A stretch of 25,223 bases of DNA from CALBPI01 sp039187375 (lineage in GTDB: Bacteria; Pseudomonadota; Gammaproteobacteria; Steroidobacterales; Woeseiaceae): the NCBI GenBank assembly GCA_039187375.1, contig JBCCZN010000013.1, positions 1-25,223 of the forward strand, in the 5' to 3' direction. Every line of letters starts with the position of its first letter. Positions within the stretch are counted from its first letter, which is position 1. Below the pieces are notes generated by a model. The model searched no databases. It was not told the DNA's origin and saw only the letters and a program-made list of their open reading frames with translations. The translations under genes and the position numbers were made by a program. This document shows positions 8,959 to 16,476 of the stretch, one piece after another.

Positions 8959-11286
8959 ATGCCCGAAGTCGATGACAACGCACCGATTCCCTACCGGCCG
9001 CGGGACTGGTTTGCCGTCGGCGCACTGACAGTCGCAATCTTCTGTGTGATTTGGTTTTCTTATGCATTTGGCCTGGCAGGGCAGACCATTGCGGCGATCT
9101 GGCCCGCAGCCGGAGTCAGCTTCTGGGCCGTGCTGCGGTATGGCCTGCGAGGCGCTGTGGCGGTTTACGTTGGCCATTTTTTGTATTCACTATTGATGCA
9201 AAATATCGGGGCACTCGGAACAACAGACCTCATATTGGTAACCTCGGCGGCCAACGCACTGGGTAGTGTCATTGCCGCCAGCGCTTACCGGCGATTCGGT
9301 GGCACGCTACAACCATTCGCGTCACTTCGTCAGACACTTCTGTTAATTTTTTTGACCGCACCATTGCTCAGCATGATTGCTGCCACTGCGGGTGCACCCG
9401 CTGTTTCGATCTATAACGGATTCTCGGCTGGCGTGTCGTTTGATATCTGGCAGCGCTGGCTATTATCAGATTTGACCGGTGTCATATTGATGATGCCGCT
9501 CATGGTCGCACTGCTCTCCTGGCACCAAGAGGGTAAACCATGGCATTGGCGTGACGAACCTGTACTCCCGATCGCCGGGTTTGGCGCGATACTGGTTTTG
9601 CTTTTCACCACCCATCAATTGGCCCCGGCCAAATACCTGAACTACCTCACCGTCTTGCTAACCATGCCCTATTGCGCATGGCTGGCCTTCAAGGCGCAAT
9701 CGCGCATGTGTCTTGCACTGTTGCCAATCATGATCACCACAACCATGATGCTCGAGCTCGGCTCATTGGGTGCCAACACAGAGCGAGATTTCTTGCTGGT
9801 GCAGCTGTATGGCGCCGTGGTTCTCAGTACTTCACTGGTATTACTCGCCAGCAATGCCGAGCGTGGTCGCGCGACGCGCGCATTGGCTCGCGAGCGTAAC
9901 CTCTTGGAAGAGCGCGTGCAGGCAAGAACTGCAGCATTGCAAGCGATGGCCGATACCGACCCACTTACCGGATTGGCCAATCGACGCTCATTCAACAAGG
10001 TACTGGAGAGCGCCTACCGGCAGTCACGAATCGGTCATGCCACAGACTATCTGTTATACATCGATCTCGACCGTTTCAAGATTGTCAACGATACTTCCGG
10101 TCACTCTGCCGGTGATGCGCTATTGCAGCTCGTCGCAGATCTGATCAAGGGACAAGCCTCGGATACCGATACCGTTGCGCGCCTGGGCGGCGATGAGTTT
10201 GCTGTTCTGCTCTACTCTCGCCACGAAAGTGAAGCGCAGCGCATTGCCGAGAAAATTCGCATTGCCATTGACGAGCAGCAGTTTGCCTATGAGGGCGAGA
10301 TTCACGGTATCGGCGCAAGTATCGGTCTGATCGTTATGGATGCTAACAGCGGCACCTTGCAAGAGCACAAACAAAAAGTCGATGCCGCCTGCTACACGGC
10401 CAAATCACAAGGACGCAATCGCGTTCATCTGGTCACCAGCGATGACTCCTATATCGAACACCACCGCGGAGAAGTACGTTGGGCCAAACGTATCGACTCC
10501 GCTATCAAGAACAATGGTTTCGTGCTGTATGGTCAGGCTATCGTTCCGGCCGATGGTGTCAATGACGGTCCTGAACAAATTGAAGTGCTACTGCGTCTAC
10601 GTGATCGCGAGCGACGCCAGTTTATTGGACCGAATCAGTTCCTGCCCGCAGCCGAACGTTACGGACTGGCCACACGTATCGATGAGTGGGTCGTGCAAAA
10701 TGTGATCAAGACGATTTATGTGCACGACGCGTTCGATGCCAACCAACGCCAATACTGGATCAATCTGTCTGGCTCCAGTATTGGCGACAGACAATTCGTA
10801 CAGATGTTGATCGACACGATGGAAAACTCTCCCGTCGAGCCAGGTTTGATCAACTTCGAGATCACAGAAACGGCGGTCATCGGCAATATCGGAGAAGCGA
10901 TCAGACTGATGGGGGTGCTGCACGACTTGGGTTGTAAATTTGCACTGGATGACTTTGGTACCGGTCTGTCGTCATTCGCCCACCTGAAACGCTTACCGGT
11001 GGATCATCTAAAGATCGACGGTCAATTCATCCGCGATGTCGTCAAGCAGGGTACAGATCAAGTGATCGTTCAGTCGATTATCGATATCGCGCACTCACTG
11101 GGCCTCAAAGCCGTTGCTGAATACGTCGAGAATGAGGAAATCCTAGCAGTCATTCGCGAAATGGGGGTTGATTATATTCAGGGCTTCGGAATCCATAGCC
11201 CAGAGCCATTGATGCCCAGCTTCAAGGACTCAATTATTATCAAAAGCGCTCTGGAGCCTGCCGATGTCAATCTTGCTCATGCCTAG
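8959..11286 (+). CDS. MASE1-GGDEF-EAL cyclic-di-GMP turnover protein
   Basis: A 775-residue inner-membrane signalling protein. The first ~300 residues are eight or so helices with the MASE1 pattern (IWPAAGVSFWAVLRYG near the start). A short coiled coil leads to a diguanylate cyclase domain with an intact GGDEF (about residue 410-414), then an EAL domain. The inhibitory I-site RxxD before GGDEF is absent, with Ser in place of Arg. The EAL motif reads EVL, but other metal and catalytic positions look intact: INLSG, FEITET, DDFGTG, LKIDGQF, AEYVEN and IQGFGI. Both synthesis and hydrolysis are therefore possible. A GTG at 8947 is an alternative start; neither start has a good ribosome site. Its 3' end overlaps the opposing VOC gene by 57 bp. 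Confidence 0.92.
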   Translation: MPEVDDNAPIPYRPRDWFAVGALTVAIFCVIWFSYAFGLAGQTIAAIWPAAGVSFWAVLRYGLRGAVAVYVGHFLYSLLMQNIGALGTTDLILVTSAANALGSVIAASAYRRFGGTLQPFASLRQTLLLIFLTAPLLSMIAATAGAPAVSIYNGFSAGVSFDIWQRWLLSDLTGVILMMPLMVALLSWHQEGKPWHWRDEPVLPIAGFGAILVLLFTTHQLAPAKYLNYLTVLLTMPYCAWLAFKAQSRMCLALLPIMITTTMMLELGSLGANTERDFLLVQLYGAVVLSTSLVLLASNAERGRATRALARERNLLEERVQARTAALQAMADTDPLTGLANRRSFNKVLESAYRQSRIGHATDYLLYIDLDRFKIVNDTSGHSAGDALLQLVADLIKGQASDTDTVARLGGDEFAVLLYSRHESEAQRIAEKIRIAIDEQQFAYEGEIHGIGASIGLIVMDANSGTLQEHKQKVDAACYTAKSQGRNRVHLVTSDDSYIEHHRGEVRWAKRIDSAIKNNGFVLYGQAIVPADGVNDGPEQIEVLLRLRDRERRQFIGPNQFLPAAERYGLATRIDEWVVQNVIKTIYVHDAFDANQRQYWINLSGSSIGDRQFVQMLIDTMENSPVEPGLINFEITETAVIGNIGEAIRLMGVLHDLGCKFALDDFGTGLSSFAHLKRLPVDHLKIDGQFIRDVVKQGTDQVIVQSIIDIAHSLGLKAVAEYVENEEILAVIREMGVDYIQGFGIHSPEPLMPSFKDSIIIKSALEPADVNLAHA

Positions 11287-11694
11287 CATCGCCGCATGCG
11301 CGCGTGCTGCCGCCGCTTTGTCCTTTGAAGCAAGCAGAGTGTGCAGCACCGCAGGCACGACTTGCCAAGACAAACCATAGCGATCTACCAGCCAGCCACA
11401 CTCCCCTGCCTGACCGCCTGCAGTCGTCAGTGCCTCCCACAGTTGATCGGTTTGCTGCTGATTAATAGTCGTCACGCTGATCGATGTTGCAGGCGTAAAC
11501 GCATGCGACGGTGCACCATTCAGTGCGGTGAACGGTGCACCGGATAGCGTGAATTCTATCGCCGCAGCCGGCTTGCCCGACTCACCGTCGAAGACGCCTT
11601 CGATAAAGCTATTGGGCAACAATGACACGTACCAGCGGGCTGCTTGCTCTGCAGCATCATGGAACCACAAACAGGTTCTGACCTCACCACTCAC
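11230..11694 (-). CDS. PhnB-like VOC superfamily protein
   Basis: A 154-residue protein of the vicinal oxygen chelate superfamily, PhnB/3-demethylubiquinone methyltransferase-like branch. The N-terminal pattern CLWFHDAAEQAARWYVSLLP and the tail AMLGMSKIDIGRLQSAF are typical of these small proteins. They often have no assigned reaction. The GTG at 11694 is chosen because it forms a GTGA overlap with the stop codon of the upstream dehydratase gene and has GGAG (11700-11703) 5 nt before it, so the two are translationally coupled. An ATG at 11730 is possible but would overlap more and add residues not usual in the family. Confidence 0.75.
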   Translation of the reverse strand: MSGEVRTCLWFHDAAEQAARWYVSLLPNSFIEGVFDGESGKPAAAIEFTLSGAPFTALNGAPSHAFTPATSISVTTINQQQTDQLWEALTTAGGQAGECGWLVDRYGLSWQVVPAVLHTLLASKDKAAAARAHAAMLGMSKIDIGRLQSAFDNN

Positions 11695-12044
11695 ACCGAC
11701 TCCAGCAGATAATCCGTCTTGGCAGCACAAACAAAATCATTGATGGACAAACCACTGATAGCGTTGGTCGTCCATGTGATAACGCAGCGCCCATAACTCA
11801 ATTCAATCAGGGGATGATGGCCCTCGGTATTCGCGATCCAGGCAACTGCATTGGTGAACGACAACGCCCGGTTCCACCCGGCGAAGGCAACCGCACGGCG
11901 CAAACCGGTGCCCTCATTGATGAGCTGCCAGTCCGTGTGTAACGCGCCGAGGAACTTCTCCGATTCAGCCTGCGACATCGGATCTACGCCACCCTCGCAA
12001 GGCTCGCACTGCCGACTTCTCAGTGCCTGTGAGGATAAATCCAT
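11691..12044 (-). CDS. phhB: Pterin-4a-carbinolamine dehydratase (4a-hydroxytetrahydrobiopterin dehydratase)
   Basis: A 117-residue small enzyme that dehydrates 4a-hydroxytetrahydropterin, regenerating the pterin cofactor of aromatic amino acid hydroxylases. The family core is plain: WQLINEGTGLRR, a GWNRALSFTNAVAWIA helix, then the active-site motif EGHHPLIELSYGRCVITW, and SINDFVCAAKTD. The N-terminal ~22 residues with two Cys are a small extension relative to many members. GGAG sits about 7 nt before the ATG. No phenylalanine hydroxylase gene is in the window, so the symbol rests on family membership only. It is coupled to the downstream VOC gene by a 4-nt overlap. Confidence 0.9.
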   Translation of the reverse strand: MDLSSQALRSRQCEPCEGGVDPMSQAESEKFLGALHTDWQLINEGTGLRRAVAFAGWNRALSFTNAVAWIANTEGHHPLIELSYGRCVITWTTNAISGLSINDFVCAAKTDYLLESV

Positions 12045-12058
12045 CGGGTATCTCCATT

Positions 12059-12089
12059 AAAAAAGGGGCGCTGATCAACAGCGCCCCTT
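12059..12089 (-). terminator. Rho-independent terminator after the OmpA-like gene
   Basis: The arms 12063-12073 and 12079-12089 are perfect 11-bp complements (AAGGGGCGCTG/CAGCGCCCCTT) around an ATCAA loop. On the minus strand a run of six T (12059-12064) follows the GC-rich stem, partly within the last stem pairs. It lies 46 bp after the OmpA-like stop and directly before the ribosome site of the dehydratase gene. That gene therefore depends on readthrough or on a promoter inside or near this element. Confidence 0.88.
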
Positions 12090-12135
12090 GTCAGCTACTG
12101 CGATGATATCGAGCAGCGTCCCTGTCGGGCAACAC

Positions 12136-12876
12136 TCACGGGTCCAGTGACGCGACACCGACCTGATTGTCCAGCTGGAAGGTGACATGTACCTTTCGCT
12201 CGAGGGCTAGTTGATCCGGATCACTAACCTGACCCACCAGCGCCTGAGACTCGCCATACCCGGTTGCCACCACCTGTTCGGCCGCAACGCCCGACTTGAC
12301 CAACAATGCCTTGATATTGCCAGCGCGCATTTGTGACAACGCCTCGTTGTAGCTAGCCGTGCCGCGCGGATCTGCGAAACCGTCTACGGTGACTTGCAAA
12401 CCGGGCGTTACTGCCAACAAAGACGCGATGCCTGCCAGTCGCTGCTCGACTTCAATCGGCAGCGTTGCATCATCGGTACGGTAGGTGACGGTAAACGTCA
12501 AACCGCGTTCGAGCACCGCATGTAGCTCTCGCACGCCGCTGGAGTCAACCAATGCCAACTCCTGTCGCAGTCGATCACTATCGCTCTGTTGGGCAATCAA
12601 CTCACTCGATAATGCCCGAATATCCGACTCACGCGAGTCAACCTTGGCATCCAGTGCATCGATTGTCTCCCTATCGCGATGGAACTTATCGCCGATCCAG
12701 GCACCGATAGCCGCGCCAATAATCGCCCCTGGGGGACCACCGGCTACAGCACCAATAACAACACCGGTGCCAGCGCCGGCCGCCTCGGATTTCGAAGCAT
12801 CGGCGGCAGCGGTGTTCGCCAGGCCAACACCCGCCAGTGTCAACGCAACGGTCGATGCAATGATGTGCTTTTTCAT
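12136..12876 (-). CDS. OmpA-like peptidoglycan-binding protein with glycine zipper
   Basis: A 246-residue exported protein. A Sec signal (MKKHIIASTVALTLAGVGLA, cut near TAAADA) is followed by a glycine zipper (about residues 34-62, GVVIGAVAGGPPGAIIGAAI). A heptad-like coiled coil (about 70-110) leads to a C-terminal OmpA-type domain (about 125-235) with TVDGFADPRGTASYNEALS and the helix RAGNIKALLVKSG. These should bind peptidoglycan. The domain arrangement recalls PdsO, the OmpA-family protein of the proteobacterial sortase system, but no sortase is present here. The ATG at 12876 has AGGAG 7 nt upstream and is preferred over 12897. It lies 123 bp downstream of the vWA/FHA/kinase cluster on the same strand, so it may or may not be co-transcribed. 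Confidence 0.85.
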   Translation of the reverse strand: MKKHIIASTVALTLAGVGLANTAAADASKSEAAGAGTGVVIGAVAGGPPGAIIGAAIGAWIGDKFHRDRETIDALDAKVDSRESDIRALSSELIAQQSDSDRLRQELALVDSSGVRELHAVLERGLTFTVTYRTDDATLPIEVEQRLAGIASLLAVTPGLQVTVDGFADPRGTASYNEALSQMRAGNIKALLVKSGVAAEQVVATGYGESQALVGQVSDPDQLALERKVHVTFQLDNQVGVASLDP

Positions 12877-12883
12877 GATGTTT

Positions 12884-12888
12884 CTCCT
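12884..12888 (-). promoter_or_regulatory. Ribosome binding site deciding the OmpA-like start
   Basis: AGGAG on the minus strand, 7 nt before the ATG at 12876. It supports this start over the in-frame ATG at 12897, which lies upstream of the site. Confidence 0.75.
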
Positions 12889-12999
12889 CGTGGCCATGGC
12901 GGCCGTGTTTTTGACGTTGTTAGTTCAACGCATAAACACGACACTCACGTGGGCAAGCATGAAATTGTTGCGATCAAATGTGGCGAATTATGACGGCGC

Positions 13000-14004
13000 C
13001 TAATTGCGATCAGTCAGTGCGACAAAGGTGCCACCATTGCGACGACATAGCTCACGCATCAGCGCAGCGAACTGCTCAGTCGAGCGTTGGATACGCCCGG
13101 GCTGATTGAACAACAGCGGAAAACCAATGGCATGAATGCGCACACGCGGCCTGCCGGTTTCATCAGGCCGGTTAATCCGATCGACCGCGTCGGCAACATT
13201 TTCCACGGATCTACCGGTGAATTCATCGCCGAACACATACAAGCTAATTTTCTTGTCTGGCGCCCAGAACGTGCGGATCGCCGCATCAATTCCCTGCACC
13301 GGATTAGAGTCACTAAAGGCGTTCCAGCTTTGCAGTGCGGTGCGGATCGACCGGCGTAATTGCGGTGAGTCGCTCATCCATCTGCGTGCAAAGGAACCAA
13401 ACAGATAGGCACCATTATCATTCATCACCTGTACGCCCTTAACCTGAGGATACAGATTCAGAACCTCATCAATCTTGCGTTGCACCAACCGCCAACTAAA
13501 CTGCTGCATGCTGCCTGACGTATCGATAATGAATATGATGTACTCGCTATCGACCGGAATGCCACCGATCGGTGCCTCCGGTTGCTGCTCATTCAAACGC
13601 GATTGCAAACGACGCATTTCTTCAGTTAATCGCTGGCGGGCCGATCGCAAGGAGCCCTCCGAATCACTGGAAATGGACGCCTCCTGATTACTGGCTTCAA
13701 ATTGCCCGAGCAAATCGGAAAAATCGCCCTGCAAGCGTCGTAATAATTCCTGCGCTGCGACGTTATCGTCACGAATACCGACCAGTTCCCTTTGAATCTC
13801 GGCGCTCTCACCACGTATTTCAAACAGCGTCTCTTCAAGCTGCTGCAACAGCGAATCAAGTTGTGAGCGGTCGATCTCGATGGTTGAGGGATCATAAATT
13901 TTGCTCAATACGAGCAACAGAATAATCGCGCCAAAACCACAACAGATGCAGTCCAAAAATGAAAGGCTGAAGCCATCGGATTCACGTTGTTTGCGTCTTG
14001 CCAT
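13000..14004 (-). CDS. ExbD/MotB-like membrane helix fused to von Willebrand A domain (second paralogue)
   Basis: A 334-residue protein: basic N-terminus, one membrane helix (about 12-35) with LSFLDCICCGFGAIILL, a long coiled coil (about 45-140), and a vWA domain. The MIDAS motif DTSGSM is at residues 161-166 (Asp161, Ser163, Ser165). The Asp18 of FLDC falls where ExbD (FID) and MotB place the proton-carrying Asp. The positive-inside rule puts the vWA part in the periplasm. The protein starts MARRK like its upstream neighbour, from which it is separated by 13 bp, and the two look like products of tandem duplication. vWA domains bind metal and protein partners. I infer that it is a stator-like subunit paired with the ExbB-like protein of the same cluster. 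Confidence 0.85.
   Translation of the reverse strand: MARRKQRESDGFSLSFLDCICCGFGAIILLLVLSKIYDPSTIEIDRSQLDSLLQQLEETLFEIRGESAEIQRELVGIRDDNVAAQELLRRLQGDFSDLLGQFEASNQEASISSDSEGSLRSARQRLTEEMRRLQSRLNEQQPEAPIGGIPVDSEYIIFIIDTSGSMQQFSWRLVQRKIDEVLNLYPQVKGVQVMNDNGAYLFGSFARRWMSDSPQLRRSIRTALQSWNAFSDSNPVQGIDAAIRTFWAPDKKISLYVFGDEFTGRSVENVADAVDRINRPDETGRPRVRIHAIGFPLLFNQPGRIQRSTEQFAALMRELCRRNGGTFVALTDRN
13931..13965 (-). repeat. Copy 1 of a conserved 35-nt segment shared by the two vWA genes
   Basis: This stretch encodes the LSFLDC..CGFG membrane motif and matches 15045-15079 at 31 of 35 bases. The rest of the two genes has diverged strongly. It shows common ancestry of the pair and constraint, or gene conversion, at the membrane motif. 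Confidence 0.7.
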
Positions 14005-14017
14005 CGTTGTGAACCTG

Positions 14018-15115
14018 TTACGGCCAGTCGTCGCTAACGCTCATGTACGAGCCGCCCGTGCGATAGGCGAGCTTCCAGTATTCCACCGGTGCAATGTAGT
14101 CACCTTCCATCGGGTACATCAACACATTGACCGGAATACCGCTTGGCAATTGGCGGATGGCCTGTGCAAACAAATTGACGCGCTGCTGCGGAGACACGAC
14201 AGAGCGAGCGGGCACATTTTCACCAAGCGTTGGCAAACCGTCTACCAATAGTAGTATGTTGTCCGGACGTGGCGAAAGCCCGCGAATTTTCTGAAAAGCC
14301 TTGAATAAATTGGTGCCCCCGCCTGGCGCTGTGCCGCGCAGTCGGACAACCGCTTCATCCAGTGTGTCGCCATCGTCAACCCGCGTCCAAGCCCCATCGG
14401 CACCTGGCACCAGCGTCTCAGTGTCCTCAGCGAAGGTATAAATCTGAAAACGCGCTTCGGGTTGCAGCTGTGACGTGACCCAATCAACCGATGCGACGAC
14501 CTGCCGCCACTTGGCCGAACGCAGTTGATCTGCGAGCGGCAAGTTCCTGCGACGAATCACACCGACAACGGTGCGATCCAGCATGCTGCCCGAGGCATCA
14601 ACCAGGATCAGCGTGCGCTTGCCGCGCAAACGCAGACCCGTCAAATACTGACGCGTGCCATCGCCGGCGAGCGCACGCACGTCATCGCCACTGGGACCGG
14701 TATCGTCGATCTCTGCAGCCAGTCGGCGCTTGGCTTCTTCCAGTTGTTTGATATCAGCACGCAATTTTTCGATGCTCTCGCGACGCGCAACGGTGGTGCC
14801 ATCATCCAGGGCTAGTTCCGCCTCGATTTCACGAATGCGACGAATCAACTCTGCCGTTTGGCCTTCTGATGCCACTTTGTTGTCGCGCTCCTCATCGAGT
14901 GAGTTACGCAATGTGACCAGATTGCGCCGGCCCTCAAGAATTTCTTGCTCGATTCGACGCACTTCGCTCATCTGCTGCGCATCGATTGGCGGCGTTTCTT
15001 CGCGCACGGTGGCATTGATGATCATGAAAAACAAAATCACCGCACCAAAACCACAACTCATGCAGTCCAAAAACGACAGATTGGCGGCTTGCAGTCGACG
15101 TTTACGCCGCGCCAT
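14018..15115 (-). CDS. ExbD/MotB-like membrane helix fused to von Willebrand A domain (first paralogue)
   Basis: A 365-residue protein with the same layout as the following paralogue. Basic MARRKRR is followed by a membrane helix (about 13-36) with LSFLDCMSCGFGAVILFF, in which Asp17 matches the ExbD/MotB channel Asp. A strongly charged coiled coil spans about 45-140. The vWA domain (about 165-365) has a near-complete MIDAS: DASGSM (Asp173, Ser175, Ser177), GGGTNLF and LLLVDGLPT. The vWA part is predicted periplasmic. Its ATG overlaps the stop of the FHA gene by 1 nt (TGATG), indicating coupled translation. The family is recognisable as vWA proteins next to MotA/TolQ/ExbB-type genes, but I know no assigned function. 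Confidence 0.87.
   Translation of the reverse strand: MARRKRRLQAANLSFLDCMSCGFGAVILFFMIINATVREETPPIDAQQMSEVRRIEQEILEGRRNLVTLRNSLDEERDNKVASEGQTAELIRRIREIEAELALDDGTTVARRESIEKLRADIKQLEEAKRRLAAEIDDTGPSGDDVRALAGDGTRQYLTGLRLRGKRTLILVDASGSMLDRTVVGVIRRRNLPLADQLRSAKWRQVVASVDWVTSQLQPEARFQIYTFAEDTETLVPGADGAWTRVDDGDTLDEAVVRLRGTAPGGGTNLFKAFQKIRGLSPRPDNILLLVDGLPTLGENVPARSVVSPQQRVNLFAQAIRQLPSGIPVNVLMYPMEGDYIAPVEYWKLAYRTGGSYMSVSDDWP
15045..15079 (-). repeat. Copy 2 of the conserved 35-nt segment of the vWA gene pair
   Basis: It matches 13931-13965 at 31 of 35 bases and encodes the same membrane motif in the first paralogue. Confidence 0.7.
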
Positions 15116-16473
15116 CAGATTGTCTCCTCACGAATAAGCTGTAACTCGACCCCCGGCGTACCGACGCGCACGACATCCCCTGGCTGTAACGCCGCAGAGC
15201 CGCTGATACGATTGCCATTCAGAAACGTGCCATAGCGCGACCGATCGGTGAGTACGCATTCGTTGGCCGTCGTGTGCATTTCACAATGCATGCCTGACAC
15301 GCCTGCAGTACTGGTATCCAACATCAGGTAGCGTGACGGTGGCGTCTCGACGCCACTACCGACGACCAGCGCTTGCGCTTGCAGCTTGTACGCTCTGGAC
15401 TGGCAGATGACGTGTGTTGGCAATGCTGGATTGTCCGACGCCAGGGTACCTTCTGCTGTTTGCTGCACCACTACCGGCATCTGGCGCAAGACCTGTGTCG
15501 CAGATAGGGAAAGTGACTGCCACTGTGCTGCGATGTGGCGTACTCCGGCATCGTCTGCGACAACGAAATATCGTCCGCCGGTGCGTACAGCGAGCATCTC
15601 GGCAAATCCTGGTAACGCAGCGGTTGTCGCACGCATCTGGATTGCCGGTGTTGCGGCACCGCCTTGTAATGCGCGCGCGGCATCCGCCACTCGCTGATAC
15701 AACGGTGCAACCGCATTGATGACATCGATTCGTGAGATCGTTGCCGTGTAGTCACGCCCTGCGAAACTCAGTGTCAACAAAACCTCATCGTGTTTATCGA
15801 TTTGTTGTAACCATGCCGGAATCGCACCAAACAGTGCTTGCTCAGAGGCGGCCGCATGCAGCGGATCGAACCGGCACTGCCGTACAAACTGACCAGCAAA
15901 AAATTTCAACCAGCGTTCCATGAATGCGAGCCAGCCACACGCTTCAATGCCACGGACATTATCGACCTCGGACGTGCGCTCACTCTGGCGCAACCGACTC
16001 ACACCGACACTGTGTAAGTTCAATTCGATGTGCAATGCCGCTTGATCGACGTAGTGTGCTGTGACGTTGGCGGCCGCCGCATCGATCAAACCAATCACGT
16101 TTAGCCCACAGGCCTTACAGATACCGAGCGTCAGCGACAACGACTCGCGCGACCAAAAACCTGGCACAATCAGAATGGCATCACGCTCTTGCGCTGCAAC
16201 CTCAGTCAGACAATGACGCAGCTGCGCCGCGGCCAAATCCGCTCGCGACAGACCAAGCGCTTGCGACATTGGTTCAGTACTCAATCGAGACCAGGCGTCA
16301 TTGAAGGTGCGGCGCGGATGCCGCTTGAAGCCGGCGAGCGCCTGCGCCCCACTGGCCGTTACCTCACCGTCAATGACCGTTGCAAACCCAATCGACGGCG
16401 CGCGCACCTGCCCCTCGGCACTGATCCTGATGCCAAGGTCATTAAGATCAATAATGATGGGCACGCCAGCCAC
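15115..16473 (-). CDS. Actin/Hsp70-like domain fused to C-terminal FHA domain
   Basis: A 452-residue protein with no signal or membrane helix, so cytosolic. The first ~350 residues follow an Hsp70/actin-type nucleotide-binding fold: IIIDLNDLGIRIS at the phosphate-1 position, PSIGFATVIDG, the strand ILIVPGFWSRESLSL, then GLIDAAAANVTAHY and HIELNLHSVGVSRL at the phosphate-2 position. The Gly/Thr residues that hold ATP in Hsp70 are largely missing there, so nucleotide binding is doubtful. Residues ~375-450 form an FHA domain with VSGMHCE, DRSRYGTFLNGN and LQPGDVVRVG. The canonical Ser, His, Gly-Thr and Asn are present, but the first Gly-Arg is Gly-Ser. It probably reads phosphothreonine written by the cluster kinase. 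The start is a GTG 3 nt after the ExbB-like stop; no ATG is available nearby. Confidence 0.75.
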   Translation of the reverse strand: MAGVPIIIDLNDLGIRISAEGQVRAPSIGFATVIDGEVTASGAQALAGFKRHPRRTFNDAWSRLSTEPMSQALGLSRADLAAAQLRHCLTEVAAQERDAILIVPGFWSRESLSLTLGICKACGLNVIGLIDAAAANVTAHYVDQAALHIELNLHSVGVSRLRQSERTSEVDNVRGIEACGWLAFMERWLKFFAGQFVRQCRFDPLHAAASEQALFGAIPAWLQQIDKHDEVLLTLSFAGRDYTATISRIDVINAVAPLYQRVADAARALQGGAATPAIQMRATTAALPGFAEMLAVRTGGRYFVVADDAGVRHIAAQWQSLSLSATQVLRQMPVVVQQTAEGTLASDNPALPTHVICQSRAYKLQAQALVVGSGVETPPSRYLMLDTSTAGVSGMHCEMHTTANECVLTDRSRYGTFLNGNRISGSAALQPGDVVRVGTPGVELQLIREETI

Positions 16474-16476
16474 GGC

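Noticed and set aside
12136..12876. Proteobacterial sortase-system OmpA protein (PdsO) as a firm identity
   Set aside because: The domain layout is similar, but no sortase, PdsR or PdsS gene accompanies it, so only a general OmpA-like call is made.
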